From Saccopteryx bilineata (taxonomy: Eukaryota; Chordata; Mammalia; Chiroptera; Emballonuridae), in contig NC_089494.1 in assembly GCF_036850765.1 (NCBI RefSeq), forward strand, positions 620,001-684,000: a DNA stretch of 64,000 nucleotides, in the 5' to 3' direction. Made by a program: the position numbers and the translations under genes. Positions 45,401-54,038 of this stretch are shown one piece after another. Below the pieces are notes generated by a model. The model was not told the origin of the DNA and ran no database searches. It worked only from the letters and a program-made list of their open reading frames with translations. How positions within the stretch are numbered: position 1 is the stretch's first letter; each line of letters begins with the position of its first letter.

Positions 45401-48400
45401 CCTGACCATCTGAGTGTCTCCCAGGTGCCAGGCCCCATCTGACCATCTGAGTGTCTCCCAGGTGCCAGGCCCCATCTGACCATCTGAGTGTCTCCCAGGT
45501 GCCAGGCCCCATCTGACCATCTGAGTGTCTCCCAGGTGCCAGGCCCCATCTGACCATCTGAGTGTCTCCCAGGTGCCAGGCCCCATCTGGCCATCTGAGT
45601 GTCTCCCAGGTGCCAGGCCCCATCTGACCATCTGAGTGTCTCCCAGGTGCCAGGCCCCACCTGGGCGTGGCAGAAGAACTGGGGGTGGCCAGGCAGGGGC
45701 AGGGAGGCCGTGTGGGCGTGAGGGTGAGCATCACACGGTTCCTGCCCTCAAGGAGCTCCTGCAGTCGCCAGGCTTTCTGAAAGCCCTGGGTGTTGTGCTA
45801 AGTGCGCTGACGCTGACACGCGGTGGAGCCTGTATATCCGCACAGAGGGGACACTCTGACCCTTCCGCCACATACCTTCATGCACGCTCCACTATCCATT
45901 TGGCCAAGAAAACCAGCCCAGTTCACAGGCCCACGTTCTGAAAGAAATCGAGACTAACTCAAATCAGACTGTGGGCGAGAAGCTCTAACGAAAAAGAGAA
46001 GACAGCCAATAGTGCCAACTGCCCCACGTGAAGGTCACGGGCGCTAACCACGAGGACATGGTGACTCCGGCCAGCTCAAATCTTTGGACGGCTGGTAAAT
46101 AAATACTTTTTGAATTAATACATAAGACAATGATTAAATGTGGCAGACTGGTAAAACTGTCAAATCGCGTTCCTTTCTCCGAACTCCTCATGACCTCTTT
46201 TGGAAGTCTGTCTCGACGTCCGGAAGCACCAACACCACACTTGGAATTACAACCACAATGAGACTTTTTACTCCTGATCCCGGCTTCCCTGCAGAGGGGA
46301 AGACGGTCTGTTTCATCTCGTATCCCCCACTGGCCTAGTGAAGAAGCACCCAGGAAAGGACTGCTGGACAAAGCACGTCCTCATAAATGCCACCTCCACG
46401 CCTCCAGATCCGCTCCTCTTCCCTGCCCCCAGCAACTGCCTCAGCAGCTACGCATCACCTGTGGCCAGCGCTCCTGCCAGGCCTCCTAAATGGTCTCTCA
46501 GCCCTGTCTGACCCTGTCTAATCTACTCTCCACTGCCAGAGAACCTGATCTGATTCTAAAGTCCAAGTCTAATCTCTGACTCCAAAAACTTCTGGAATGC
46601 CAACAGCTCTTCCCGAGTCTGCATCTAACCCCGAGTAGCCCAGTTCAGCAAGTGACTTCCTTTTCCAAACCCCAGCCTCCAGAACTGCAGGCGGGAGCCC
46701 GTATAGCAACCAGATCTCAAAGTTGCTCACAATTAAATCAGAAAAAGCACAAAAACTGCCAGTTTTTAATAAATAGAAGTATACATTTAACTAATAATAG
46801 GTATCCCCTGCTTCCTGAAAATTCACTTTACACTACATAATTTTTTTAAAAAGAAAAACATCAGTACCTGTTTCCACTAATGAAAGAACTCCAAAGAGGA
46901 TTTTCTCTTTTATGTAAAAAAGTGAAAAACAAAAGTAGCCTCTGCTTGTTTTGCAGCGAGCCCTAAGAGAGGAAGCACCAACTCCAGCCAGCCAGAGTGG
47001 CACCAGCAAGCTCCTTCCCCAGGGCGATGCCAGCCTCCAGCATCAAGCTGCCATCCAGTCTGGGCTTCACCTCCATGTCTGCACATCCATCAGCAAGACG
47101 TCTCCTGAGATAACTGCTTCTCCACTTGATGCCACTTTGGCTTTGGAAGGTTTCAGAGGAGCAGTCCACTCTCGGACAGCGGACAGTGAGGAAAGACGGC
47201 GCCCCCAGGCACTGGCACCCTGCGGTCACGGCTAAGGGACAGCAAGCGCCATGGTGCGGCTCAGCCCTGGGTGGGAAGCGCTTAGCTAATGAATGGCAGC
47301 CAACATGAAGCCTGGGACTCTATCTTGAGAACTGCAGGGTCTGGGGCACCGGACAGAGGATCAGCGTGTCAGGCGACTTTGGGGCATTGGGGACAATAGG
47401 CTGGCTGAAGGTACTGGCAGTGGGAATGGAAGAGGTTTGAAAATTGGAAGATTTTAAGGAAGGAGAAGTGTCAGAACTTGATGAGTTGGATAGGCTGGGG
47501 CAGGAGAGAGAAAAATGCTGGGTTTTGTGTTTGCCATTTACCAAGCCATGGAAATGGTTGGGGTGGGGGTAGGAGTGGGGAGATGGACAAGGAAAAAGGG
47601 GGCTAGGAAGAGGCATCGCCTCGCTTAAAAAGATCCAAGGGTCTCAAAGTCCAAGACCCTCCAAGAACCCCCTCCCCCAGACCTCTCTGGCCAGCCTCTC
47701 TGGCACTCTGCACCCTCCACTAAAACGACTGTCATGCTTGGTCAAACTCTCCTTCCAACAGGCCATGCTCTTTCACACCCTTTGCCTTTGACTGTGCGGT
47801 TTCCTTTGCCAGAAGTGACTTCTGATCTTTCCCTTCCTCTATCTCCAACCTGGCTGAACCTTTAAGGGTCAACGAGGAGCTGGCTGGCTTTGGCGGTGCA
47901 TCCCTCACTCCCAAACATGCCGGCTCTCTCCCGCCACCTGCCCGGCGCTGACACGCGCGACAGTGGCTGCTCTTCCGAACGCTGTGCACCCCGTGAGACA
48001 GCACCCCGGGCCCCTCGGGTCTAACCGAGCGCCAAGTGGCGGGCAGGCGTGTGTGCACGTGTGTGCAGCACCGCAGGCACTGGTGTGCATGCCATAGGTG
48101 TGTTGTGCACGTGTGTGCAGCACCGCAGGCACTGGTGTGCACGCCATAGGTGTGTTGTGCACGTGTGTCCAGCACCGCAGGCACGGGTGTGCACGCCATA
48201 GGTGTGCTGTGCACGTGTGTCCAGCACCGCAGGCACGGGTGTGCACGCCATAGATGTGCTGTGCACGTGTGTCCAGCACCGCAGGCACGGGTGTGCACGC
48301 CATAGGTGTGTTGTGCACGTGTGTCCAGCACCGCAGGCACGGGTGTGCACGCCATAGGTGTGTTGTGCACATGTGCGCACGTGTGTCCAGCACCGCAGGC

Positions 48401-49130
48401 ACAGGTCTGCATGCCATAGGTGTGTTATGCACGTGTGCGCAGCACGGCAGGCACGGGTCTGCACGCCATAGGTGTGTTGTGCACATGTGCGCACGTGTGT
48501 CCAGCACGGCAGGCACGGGTGTGCACGCCATAGGTGTGTTGTGCACATGTGCGCACGTGTGTCCAGCCCCGCAGGCACCGGTCTGCACGCCATTGTTGTC
48601 AACAAAGTGGAGGAGCCTCACGGAAGGTCAGTGATCAGTGGGGTTAACTTTGCAAACGGGCCCCGGGGTTCACAACACTCTCTCGGTCGCTCGTCCCCCG
48701 TCCCCACGACCCATCGCTGCCTCCAGGACCCTCAGCCACGGCCGCCCCGTTGGCCCGTTCACTGCCCGGGGACCGAGCCCGGGGACCAGGCCAGGTTCCG
48801 GGCGAGGCTCCCACCGGCTGGCGGACGTCCGGGCTGCGGGACCGCCGCGCGGTCAGCATCTCCACGGGCCCGACTGGCGTCGCTGCTCCCCGCTCCGCCC
48901 GGGGTCCGCGCCTTTCGAGCCACCGCTGCCCCAGCCCCTCCGAGCCGGCTGGCAAGCTGTCAGGTGCCGCGGCCGGCCGCCCCATGTCTCTCAGACAAGG
49001 CCGGTGCGGGCCGCCGCTCCCCGCCCTCCAACCCCCGTCCGCCGGCCCCTTCGGCCGCCGCCCCGCGGGGCTACTCACCCTCCATCATCTCCTGCGACTG
49101 TTGCTCGCCCGAGCCTCGCTCCGCCGCCAT
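25779..49130 (-). CDS. PPP1R7: PPP1R7 (SDS22, protein phosphatase 1 regulatory subunit 7), complete
   Basis: Leucine-rich-repeat regulator of protein phosphatase 1, acting in PP1 holoenzyme assembly and in mitosis. Ten coding exons (lengths 52, 129, 53, 66, 131, 163, 117, 105, 87 and 177 nt) sum to 1,080 nt, giving 359 residues plus stop; human has 360. The one-residue difference is in the acidic N-terminal tail (EEDPPEQELPV here, EEDPEEEHELPV in human). Residues 1-76 are acidic and probably disordered. From about residue 77 there are successive 22-residue SDS22-type leucine-rich repeats (LxxLxLxxNxIxxIENLxxL), ending in the LRR cap [20 protein letters not shown]...FVRF. Similarity to remembered human PPP1R7 is near complete over exons 4-10. 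It starts inside a CpG island shared with PASK. Introns 1 and 8 hold large minisatellites; the exons are intact. Confidence 0.97.
26441..26767 (-). mobile_element. tRNA-derived SINE, family B (inverted)
   Basis: Ends CCACTGTGCCACCGCCTGGT CAGGC. AGCATGTTCTC and AACATGTTCTC flank it. Lies in PPP1R7 intron 9. Confidence 0.9.
28102..28188 (-). CDS. PPP1R7: PPP1R7 coding exon 9
   Basis: Reads [20 protein letters not shown] then HLTELQEFW, one leucine-rich repeat of 29 codons. Acceptor CATTTTAG, donor TGG|GTAAGT. Confidence 0.97.
28340..28736 (-). mobile_element. tRNA-derived SINE, family A (inverted)
   Basis: CACCCCGCAGCT flanks both ends exactly, indicating a young insertion. A short internal duplication (CTCTGCCCACCAG...) near 28,450 is particular to this copy. 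Confidence 0.94.
28966..29408. repeat. Minisatellite, ~36-bp unit (PPP1R7 intron 8)
   Basis: Variable units are built on GGGAGCCGGGCACTGAGGGA followed by GGAGGGGCTGGTCCA. Several units are shortened to GGAGGGGCACTGA. It is purine-rich on the plus strand and has roughly a dozen copies. Confidence 0.88.
30144..30578 (+). pseudogene. LINE-1 ORF1 fragment (coiled coil)
   Basis: A 144-residue open stretch of heptad-like composition ([40 protein letters not shown]) typical of the L1 ORF1p coiled coil. It ends in a stop at the frameshift before the RNA-binding part. Confidence 0.8.
31447..31767 (+). mobile_element. Composite SINE: truncated family B head fused to family C
   Basis: The first 125 bp are a family B head (GCCTGACCAGGTGGTGGCGC) that stops at GCTCACCAG. 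A third tRNA-like SINE type (CCTGACCTGTGGTGGCACAG ... CTGGTCAAGGCACATATGGG, CT-rich tail) follows directly. A single duplication AAAATGGGCAAAAG flanks the whole, inside the LINE-1. Confidence 0.85.
33361..33437. repeat. (GGAGCA)n hexanucleotide repeat, 12-13 units
   Basis: A nearly perfect run of CAGGAG units about 210 bp before the G-rich minisatellite in PPP1R7 intron 8. It would be length-variable between individuals. Confidence 0.95.
33650..35690. repeat. G-rich compound minisatellite, ~2 kb (PPP1R7 intron 8)
   Basis: Two short modules alternate: a 16-bp one (CACAGGGTGTGTGGGG, also ...TACGGGG and ...TGGGGGG) and a 19-bp one (CACAGGGGCTGGTATGGGG), in mixed order such as long-short and long-short-short. 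Runs of four to six G occur every 16-19 bp on the plus strand, the template strand for PPP1R7. Both strands are open in several frames for hundreds of codons because the modules contain no stops; I do not regard these as genes. Confidence 0.95.
36007..36111 (-). CDS. PPP1R7: PPP1R7 coding exon 8
   Basis: Reads [20 protein letters not shown] then [15 protein letters not shown]. It has 35 codons; acceptor CCTCCCAG, donor AAC|GTAAGG. Confidence 0.97.
36925..37041 (-). CDS. PPP1R7: PPP1R7 coding exon 7
   Basis: Reads [20 protein letters not shown] then [19 protein letters not shown]. It has 39 codons; acceptor TTTCCACAG, donor CAG|GTACGG. Confidence 0.97.
38500..38662 (-). CDS. PPP1R7: PPP1R7 coding exon 6
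   Basis: Reads [20 protein letters not shown] then [20 protein letters not shown] and [14 protein letters not shown], about two and a half leucine-rich repeats. Acceptor TTGTTCCAG, donor CGG|GTAGGT. Confidence 0.97.
38943..39073 (-). CDS. PPP1R7: PPP1R7 coding exon 5
   Basis: Reads [20 protein letters not shown] then [20 protein letters not shown] and TEL. It holds two leucine-rich repeats. Acceptor CCCCCCAG, donor TGGA|GTGAGT. Confidence 0.97.
39623..39688 (-). CDS. PPP1R7: PPP1R7 coding exon 4
   Basis: Reads [20 protein letters not shown] then VK, the N-terminal edge of the LRR domain. Acceptor CTGTTTCAG, donor AAG|GTGAGA. Confidence 0.97.
40351..40403 (-). CDS. PPP1R7: PPP1R7 coding exon 3
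   Basis: A 53-nt exon reading [17 protein letters not shown]. Acceptor TTTTCTCAG, donor GAG|GTGAGG. Confidence 0.95.
41147..41504 (-). mobile_element. tRNA-derived SINE, family B (inverted)
   Basis: AAAGAGTTAAACTCTT flanks both ends. Typical inverted body ending CACTGCCTGGTCAGGC. PPP1R7 intron 2. Confidence 0.93.
43823..43951 (-). CDS. PPP1R7: PPP1R7 coding exon 2
   Basis: Reads [20 protein letters not shown] then [20 protein letters not shown] and PP, the acidic N-terminal region. Acceptor GGGTTCAG, donor CCAG|GTACCG. It lies 120 bases from the 37-bp minisatellite. Confidence 0.96.
44071..45661. repeat. Minisatellite, 37-bp unit, exactly 43 copies (PPP1R7 intron 1)
   Basis: The unit starts TGACCATCTGAGTGTCTCCC and continues AGGTGCCAGGCCCCACC. 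The array is 1,591 bp, which is 43 x 37 with no indel anywhere. Units differ only by a few substitutions: ACC/ATC at the end, GGTGCC/GGGGCC in the middle, and one-off changes. Because 37 is not a multiple of 3 and the unit lacks stops in every minus-strand frame, it produces very long false reading frames. Confidence 0.97.
45680..48040. other. PPP1R7 intron 1 between the two minisatellites
   Basis: Moderate-GC unique sequence. Parts near 46,400-46,600 and 47,700-47,860 have the look of old, decayed retroelement sequence (CCATGCTCTTTCACACCCTT). No gene or RNA was recognised. Confidence 0.4.
48046..48598. repeat. Minisatellite, ~52-bp unit, 10 copies, CG/TG rich (PPP1R7 intron 1)
   Basis: Units of about 52 bp, some with a ~10-bp GCACATGTGC insertion, follow the pattern GTGTCCAGCACCGCAGGCAC then GGGTGTGCACGCCATAGGTG. 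I count ten CAGGCAC cores. Long alternating purine-pyrimidine stretches (TGTGCACGTGTGTG) could form Z-DNA. The array ends about 480 bp from PPP1R7 exon 1. Long open frames here are repeat artefacts. Confidence 0.9.
49079..49130 (-). CDS. PPP1R7: PPP1R7 coding exon 1 with start codon
   Basis: Reads [17 protein letters not shown] plus G. Start context GCCGCCATGTT on the plus strand is AACATGGCGGCGG on the gene strand. Donor GAGG|GTGAGT, and the codon is completed as Val by exon 2. Confidence 0.95.
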
Positions 49131-49178
49131 GTTGGCTGCTCTTTCCCTTTCCGGAATCTGTCGCCTCAGGCCCCTAAG

Positions 49179-49215
49179 CCAATCAGGGCTCCCAGTTCAC
49201 AGCAGCCCAGCCAAT
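49179..49215 (+). promoter_or_regulatory. Two CCAAT boxes (NF-Y type)
   Basis: AGCCAATCAG (CCAAT at 49,179) and AGCCAATGG (CCAAT at 49,211) stand 32 bp apart, about three helical turns, just upstream of PPP1R7 exon 1. A third, inverted box (GATTGGCC at 49,981) lies near PASK exon 1. NF-Y binding is inferred from the motif. Confidence 0.6.
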
Positions 49216-49271
49216 GGAATCCCAATGAAAGAGGGGGGCTGAACCTTGACGCGCCTGCGTGGCCCCAGCCC

Positions 49272-49291
49272 CTCATGGGAGTTGTAGTCCA
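49272..49291 (-). promoter_or_regulatory. ZNF143/THAP11-type motif (ACTACAACTCCCATGAG)
   Basis: The minus strand reads GGACTACAACTCCCATGAG, matching the known ACTACAA(C/T)TCCCA... promoter element bound by ZNF143 and THAP11. It lies about 145 bases upstream of the PPP1R7 ATG, between the two divergent genes. Confidence 0.75.
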
Positions 49292-49799
49292 CCCCCTCCG
49301 AGGCTGCCCGCTTCACCTCCCCCGGGCAGGTAATTTAAGAACGTCCGGAGGCGTCACGAGGCGAGGAGCCGGGAGGAGGGCAGGGACTGGCGGGGTGCAC
49401 GCACGGAACCGTGGCTGTAGGCGAATGGAGAGGAAAACCTGGGAGATGAGCTGGCTCGTAGCGGATCTCTACGTGGGGCCGCAAAGTGCGGACCTCCGGG
49501 CCTCATCGGCCGCGTCTGCACAAGGGACCGACTCAGTCCCAGCGTTGCTGCGCGGATTTAGCCCGTGCAAAGGGACCGCCTCCACTTAACTCCCAGAGCA
49601 GGTGCTGGGAGACCCGGTCAGCACCCCGGACGCCGACCCAGCCCATGGCAGACGCTGCAGCTCTTGTGGACTCGGCCCCGCGGGCGCGCCTGCCCCGTGA
49701 GGTAGCCGCTCCCGCAGCTCCCACCTCCCGGGCGAGACAGCCGAAAGGCGAACTCCACGCTGTTCACCCTTCTCCATCCTGAGACCGAGGAGGAGCCAG

Positions 49800-50068
49800 T
49801 GTTGGCCGGACCATGCTGGCGGAGGCGCCGTTGTTTTTGGCTCCTCGGAGGCGCCGTAGGAGACCGGTGCGTCCTTAGCAACCGTTAGCGCGGGCTTTCC
49901 CATTTGAGCTCGCTGAGTCCCGCCCACGGGGCGCCAGTGGTTGGACTCTTGGGTCTGTCAATCGGCGCGAGTTGCTCTGCGATTGGCCGGTAGGGCGGCG
50001 AAGACCGGCTTCCTCGCGGCGGGAGGTGAAGCAGTGGTGCCCCGCAAGGTGTCGGTCGTCGACCCCAG
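49800..50068 (+). other. PASK: PASK exon 1 (5' UTR), approximate 5' end
   Basis: A strong donor, GACCCCAG|GTGAGAAG, ends at 50,068 inside the CpG island, upstream of the exon 2 acceptor at 54,039. No other strong donor of this kind was seen in the island. The transcription start is not visible in the sequence, so the left border is a guess. Confidence 0.55.
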
Positions 50069-50766
50069 GTGAGAAGCTAGTGCTCTGCAGCGGGAGACCG
50101 GGCTCCGTGGGGTCCCCCCGCCGAGCGGGCCTCGGACGAGCCAAACTCGAGTGCGTTGTCCGCGGCGCGGCCGGCTCCCCCACGTGCGGCTCCGGCCCGG
50201 GCGGTGGCCCGCCGCCCTGCGGCCGTTTGCCCCGCGCCGCGCCCCGAAGCCCGGGGCCCGGGGTCGGGCCTCCCTGGACCTCCGTGTCTCCGCCTCTGCC
50301 CAGCCCGCCCGGCGCTCGGTCCTCCCCGGGACTTAACGGTTGTGCTTATCCGTTCCTGTTGCCTGTCCTCCGAGAGGGTGAGCTCCACCCAGCACGGAGA
50401 CCGTGTCTTGCACAGCTGCGGACGGTGCCGGGCTCGGAAGGAGCTTTCCGGTCCACGTGGGGTGACTGCACGAGTGGGGGTGCAGCCCGCCGCTTCCCCG
50501 CACCCTCCCTTGGGTGTCCCGCGCTCACCCGGCGTTCCCCGCCATCGTGTCTTCGCCAGTTTTTCTTTTCTGGAGACGGGCAGTGAGTCGCCCGAGCTGA
50601 AAACTTCCGGACGTGGTCTCATTGCCTTTCATTCTCGCACCGCTTCGCCCACCGGTACATCGATGGCAGGTCTACGTCGGGCTCTCTCTCGTGGGTTCCC
50701 TAGCCATCTTCCTGCCATTGCTTTGGTTTAAAACCTCCTCGTTTCTTGCCTGGATTACTGTCGTCT

Positions 50767-50788
50767 CCCCCCCCCCCCCCCCCCCCCC
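50767..50788. repeat. Poly-C run of about 22 bases
   Basis: An uninterrupted C run in PASK intron 1, 30 bases before a minus-strand SINE. The exact length is unlikely to be reliable. Confidence 0.9.
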
Positions 50789-50818
50789 GTGATCTTTGTA
50801 AAATGTGCAACTGGTCTT

Positions 50819-51185
50819 TTTTTTTTTTTTTTCTTCATTTTTCCGAAGCTGGAAACAGGGAGGCAGTCAGACAGACTCCCGCATGCGCCCGACATGCGGC
50901 ATGCCCACCAGGGGGCGAGGCTCTGCCCATCTGGGGTGTCGCTCCGATGCATCCAGAGCCACTCTAGCGCCTGGGGCAGAGGCCATGGAGCCATCCCCAG
51001 CGCCCGGGCCATCTTTGCTTCAATGGAGCCTCGGCTGCGGGAGGGGAAGAGAGAGACAGAGAGGAAGGAGGGGGGTGGGTGGAGAAGCAAATGGGCGCTT
51101 CTCCTGTGTGCCCTGGCCGGGAATCGAACCCGGGACTCCTGCACATCAGGCCGACGCTCTACCACTGAGCCAACCAGCCAGGGCC
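50819..51185 (-). mobile_element. tRNA-derived SINE, family A (inverted)
   Basis: GCAACTGGTCTT is duplicated exactly on both sides. PASK intron 1. Confidence 0.94.
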
Positions 51186-52117
51186 GCAACTGGTCTTGTT
51201 GCTCCCAGCCATGGAGCTCATTCAAGTCAGTCTTAGGGATAAAATCCAGACTGTTGAGGCAGACATCAGGGACCCTGGCTACAACCCGTCCAGCTGTTCC
51301 TCGTCGAGGGCTGTGGGCATCTTCTCTCTGCAGTGCCAGCCCCTCGCTCTGCGGGTGCTTCCTCGAGGAAGCCTTTGCTTACACCTTCTGTTACAAGCAG
51401 ACGTTGTCTTGGGCATTATTTAGGGTGCCTTGCAGCAAGGAAGAGACACAGTCTCTAAGGGGCGCTGACGGCCCCCAACCCTTGAAGCCCAGAGGAAGGC
51501 AGGTTTTCGGGTGGCTTCACCCCGAGGCTGGTTCAGCTCTCGGTTGTCCAGCTGTGGTGGGGGCAGTTGGAGGTGTTGGCTTCCCAGCTTATGTTCCAGT
51601 GGCAGAAGGTCACCCAGAAGAGGAAGGAGCGTTTCCCCAGAAGCTCCCTGCCAGACCTGCCCTCGCATCTGTTTGTCTGAGCAGGGTCACTCACTCACAC
51701 TTTCTGAAATCAAAACTGGCAGTGGGAATAGGGCTACTCTGAGGCACCATGAAATCCTTCCTGGGTTCAGCTTTCTATGATAATAATCCCCCTTCTCCCT
51801 GCCTCCCACCCCCAACCTCAAACTGCCATTGCCCTAAAAACCTTTAAGGGTCTGTGGCTTCACTGGGATCTTAGGGCCACTTCTGCTCTCTTCTGGATGA
51901 GTCCCTCTCACAGGTCTGGTTTCAACGCTTGTGTCTTGTTTTTACTTGTTGCAAGCTTCTCCTACTTCCGGGTAGTTCAGAGATGCCACAGAGACCGTAT
52001 TCTCTGGTGAGGTAGTTCTGATATGCAAAGGCTGCTCGGTTATCCATTCTGCTATAATCTTAAGCTTAGTTTTTCAAAAACTTTTTTCTTTTTAAATTTA
52101 CCTGGAATGAATTTTTT

Positions 52118-52442
52118 TTGTGTGTGTGTGTGTGTGGCAGAGACAGAGTCAGAGAGAGGGACAGATAGGGACAGACAGACAGGAAAGGAGAGAGATGAGA
52201 AATATCAATTCTTTGTTGTGGTTCCTTAGTTGTTCATTGATTGATTTCTCATATGTGCTTTGACCGGGGGGCTACAGCAGACCGACTGACCCCTTGCTCC
52301 AGCCAGCGACCCTGACCCCAAGCTGGTGAGCCTTGCTCAAACCAGATGAGCCTGCGCTCAAGCTGGCGACCTCACTGTCTCGAACCTGGGTCCTCCGCAT
52401 CCAAGTCCAACGCTCTATCCACTGCGCCACCGCCTGGTCAGG
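52118..52442 (-). mobile_element. tRNA-derived SINE, family B (inverted)
   Basis: CTGGAATGAATTTTT and CTGGAACGAATTTTT flank the copy. It contains a (TG)n run at its start. PASK intron 1. Confidence 0.9.
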
Positions 52443-53070
52443 CTGGAACGAATTTTTGTACAGTGAGTCCTGGGGAATGCGGTTTGACCAACACGGTTGT
52501 CACCACATGCAGAGTTGTCAGTCGGGCTCACAGACTTCACTGTGACAGGTGTACACGGCCGTCCTGCCCTGACTGACTGTGAGGATGACCTTGAACCAGG
52601 AGAGAGCTGGACTGTGGAGGTCCGGGTAGGGCCAGCCCCTTTCCTTTCCAGCCCAGGTCCACCCTGTGTGGGAGGGGCCTGCGTGTCCATGTGTGGGCAC
52701 CTGCTGGTTTGTTGAAGCTTGATCTTCCTGCAAAGGCTGTTTTTCGTCCTGTCCTCAGGTCTGTGAGTGCCGACATGGGAGGCCCAGGAGGGGCAGAGGC
52801 CTGGGCAGGTCTGGGAAGTGGGGTCCAGGCCCTGTCGCCGGGAACTTTGGCAGTTAGCATCCCTCGAAGGTGGTCTAGAAGAGGGGGTGCAGGCTCTTGG
52901 GGGACATCACCTCGGCCCTAGGACTCCTCACTCTTCTAGGACCCCTGGCTTCCGGAAGTCTGTCTGTACTGTAGTTATGCAAGGGAAGGTCACGGGAGAT
53001 TTTTCTGTATTTTTTTCTAATGTCTGCATGAAAATTTACAAGTATTTAAAGAGTTAAAAACATAAACTTC

Positions 53071-53420
53071 TGCCCTGGCTGGTTGGCTCAGTGGTAGAGT
53101 GTCGGCCCGGTGCATGAAGTCCTGGGTTCAATTCCTGGTCAGGGCACACAGGAGAAGAAACCATCTCCTTCTCCACCCTTCCCTCCTTCCTCTCCTGCAA
53201 CCATGGCTTGAATGGCTTGAGCAAGTTGGCCTCAGGCACTGAGGATGGCTCCATGTCTTTGCCTCAGGACCTGAAATAGCTTGGTTGCCAAGCAACTGAG
53301 CAACTGCCCCAGATGGGCAGAGCATTGCCCTGTAAGGGGCTTGCCAGGTGGATCCCAGTTGGGGTGCATGTGGCAGCCTGTCTCTGCCTCCTCACCTCTC
53401 ACTTAATAAAAAACGAAACA
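53071..53420 (+). mobile_element. tRNA-derived SINE, family A (older copy)
   Basis: TGCCCTGGCTGGTTGGCTCA head and diverged body ending CTCTCACTTAATAAAAAACG. Confidence 0.88.
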
Positions 53421-53423
53421 TAA

Positions 53424-53608
53424 CCTGACTTGTGGTGGCGCAGTGGATAAAGTGTTGATCTGAAATGCTGAGTTCGCCGGTTCAAAACCCTGGGCTTGCC
53501 TGGTCAAGGCACATATGGGAGTTGATGCTTCCTGCTCCTCCCCTCCTCTTTCTCTCTCTCTCTCTTTCTCTCTTTCTCTCATGAATAAAGTCTTTTAAAA
53601 AAAGGGAA
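53424..53608 (+). mobile_element. tRNA-derived SINE, family C
   Basis: CCTGACTTGTGGTGGCGCAG head, CTGGTCAAGGCACATATGGG, then a TCTCTC tail; same type as the second half of the composite at 31,572. Confidence 0.85.
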
Positions 53609-54038
53609 AACAAAACAAATCCTAAACCTCCATGTGGACCCATCTTCAGACTCTTCACATCTACATTTTTGGGAGCTCTGTGGGTGATTCTGGGTGCAGC
53701 TGGTGGGACCCACCTGATCGGTGGCATTGGTGACACTGCTCTTGAGCTGTGAGTGTTTGCGGTCAGTGTGGTCTGCAGCCAGGCTTTCCACGGCCTCCCC
53801 CGCCCAAGTCCACTTTCGGCACTTCTCCTCTCCCCCCTCCCCCTGTGCCCTCCTCAGAGAGCCGCTTGCTGCAGGACTTGGTTCAACCATCCCCACACTG
53901 TGGTGCTGACCCACAGGGCAGTTGGGTCTGTGAGTCTTTTGGGGCTGAGCTTAACGTAGGCTTGGGAAGAATTTGTAGATTACACTGTCCTCGTGTTCTC
54001 TCATTGCTGATGTTCATCAGTGTCCCCTTGTTTTCTAG

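Larger units (their letters stand above)
48640..50600. promoter_or_regulatory. CpG island and bidirectional PPP1R7/PASK promoter
   Basis: GC-rich, CpG-dense sequence surrounds PPP1R7 exon 1 and the presumed PASK exon 1, which are divergently transcribed with under 1 kb between the PPP1R7 ATG (49,130) and the PASK exon 1 donor (50,068). There is no TATA box at a useful place. CCAAT boxes and a ZNF143-type motif lie between the genes, as is common in bidirectional promoters. Island borders are by eye. Confidence 0.85.
50069..54038. other. PASK intron 1
   Basis: Contains four SINEs and a poly-C run. Stretches at 50,630-50,800 and 51,230-51,420 resemble decayed L2-type sequence (CTGCAGTGCCAGCCCC, CTTCCTCGAGGAAGCC), which I could not confirm. 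Nothing else was recognised. Confidence 0.45.

Noticed and set aside
44071..45661. CRISPR-like appearance of regular 37-bp repeats
   Set aside because: There are no spacers: repeats are directly head to tail, in a mammalian intron, with no cas genes.
43626..45734. 702-codon frame with a repeating 37-residue peptide ([20 protein letters not shown]...)
   Set aside because: A 37-bp unit read through gives a 37-residue period in all three frames. It is intronic between PPP1R7 exons 1 and 2, and only the exon 2 part is coding.
47732..48634. Open frames of 126-238 codons with repeated [15 protein letters not shown] peptides
   Set aside because: They are products of the 52-bp minisatellite, overlapping in several frames.
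50789..51742. 317-codon frame in PASK intron 1
   Set aside because: Its first half is an inverted SINE and the rest is GC-rich intron with no recognisable domain.
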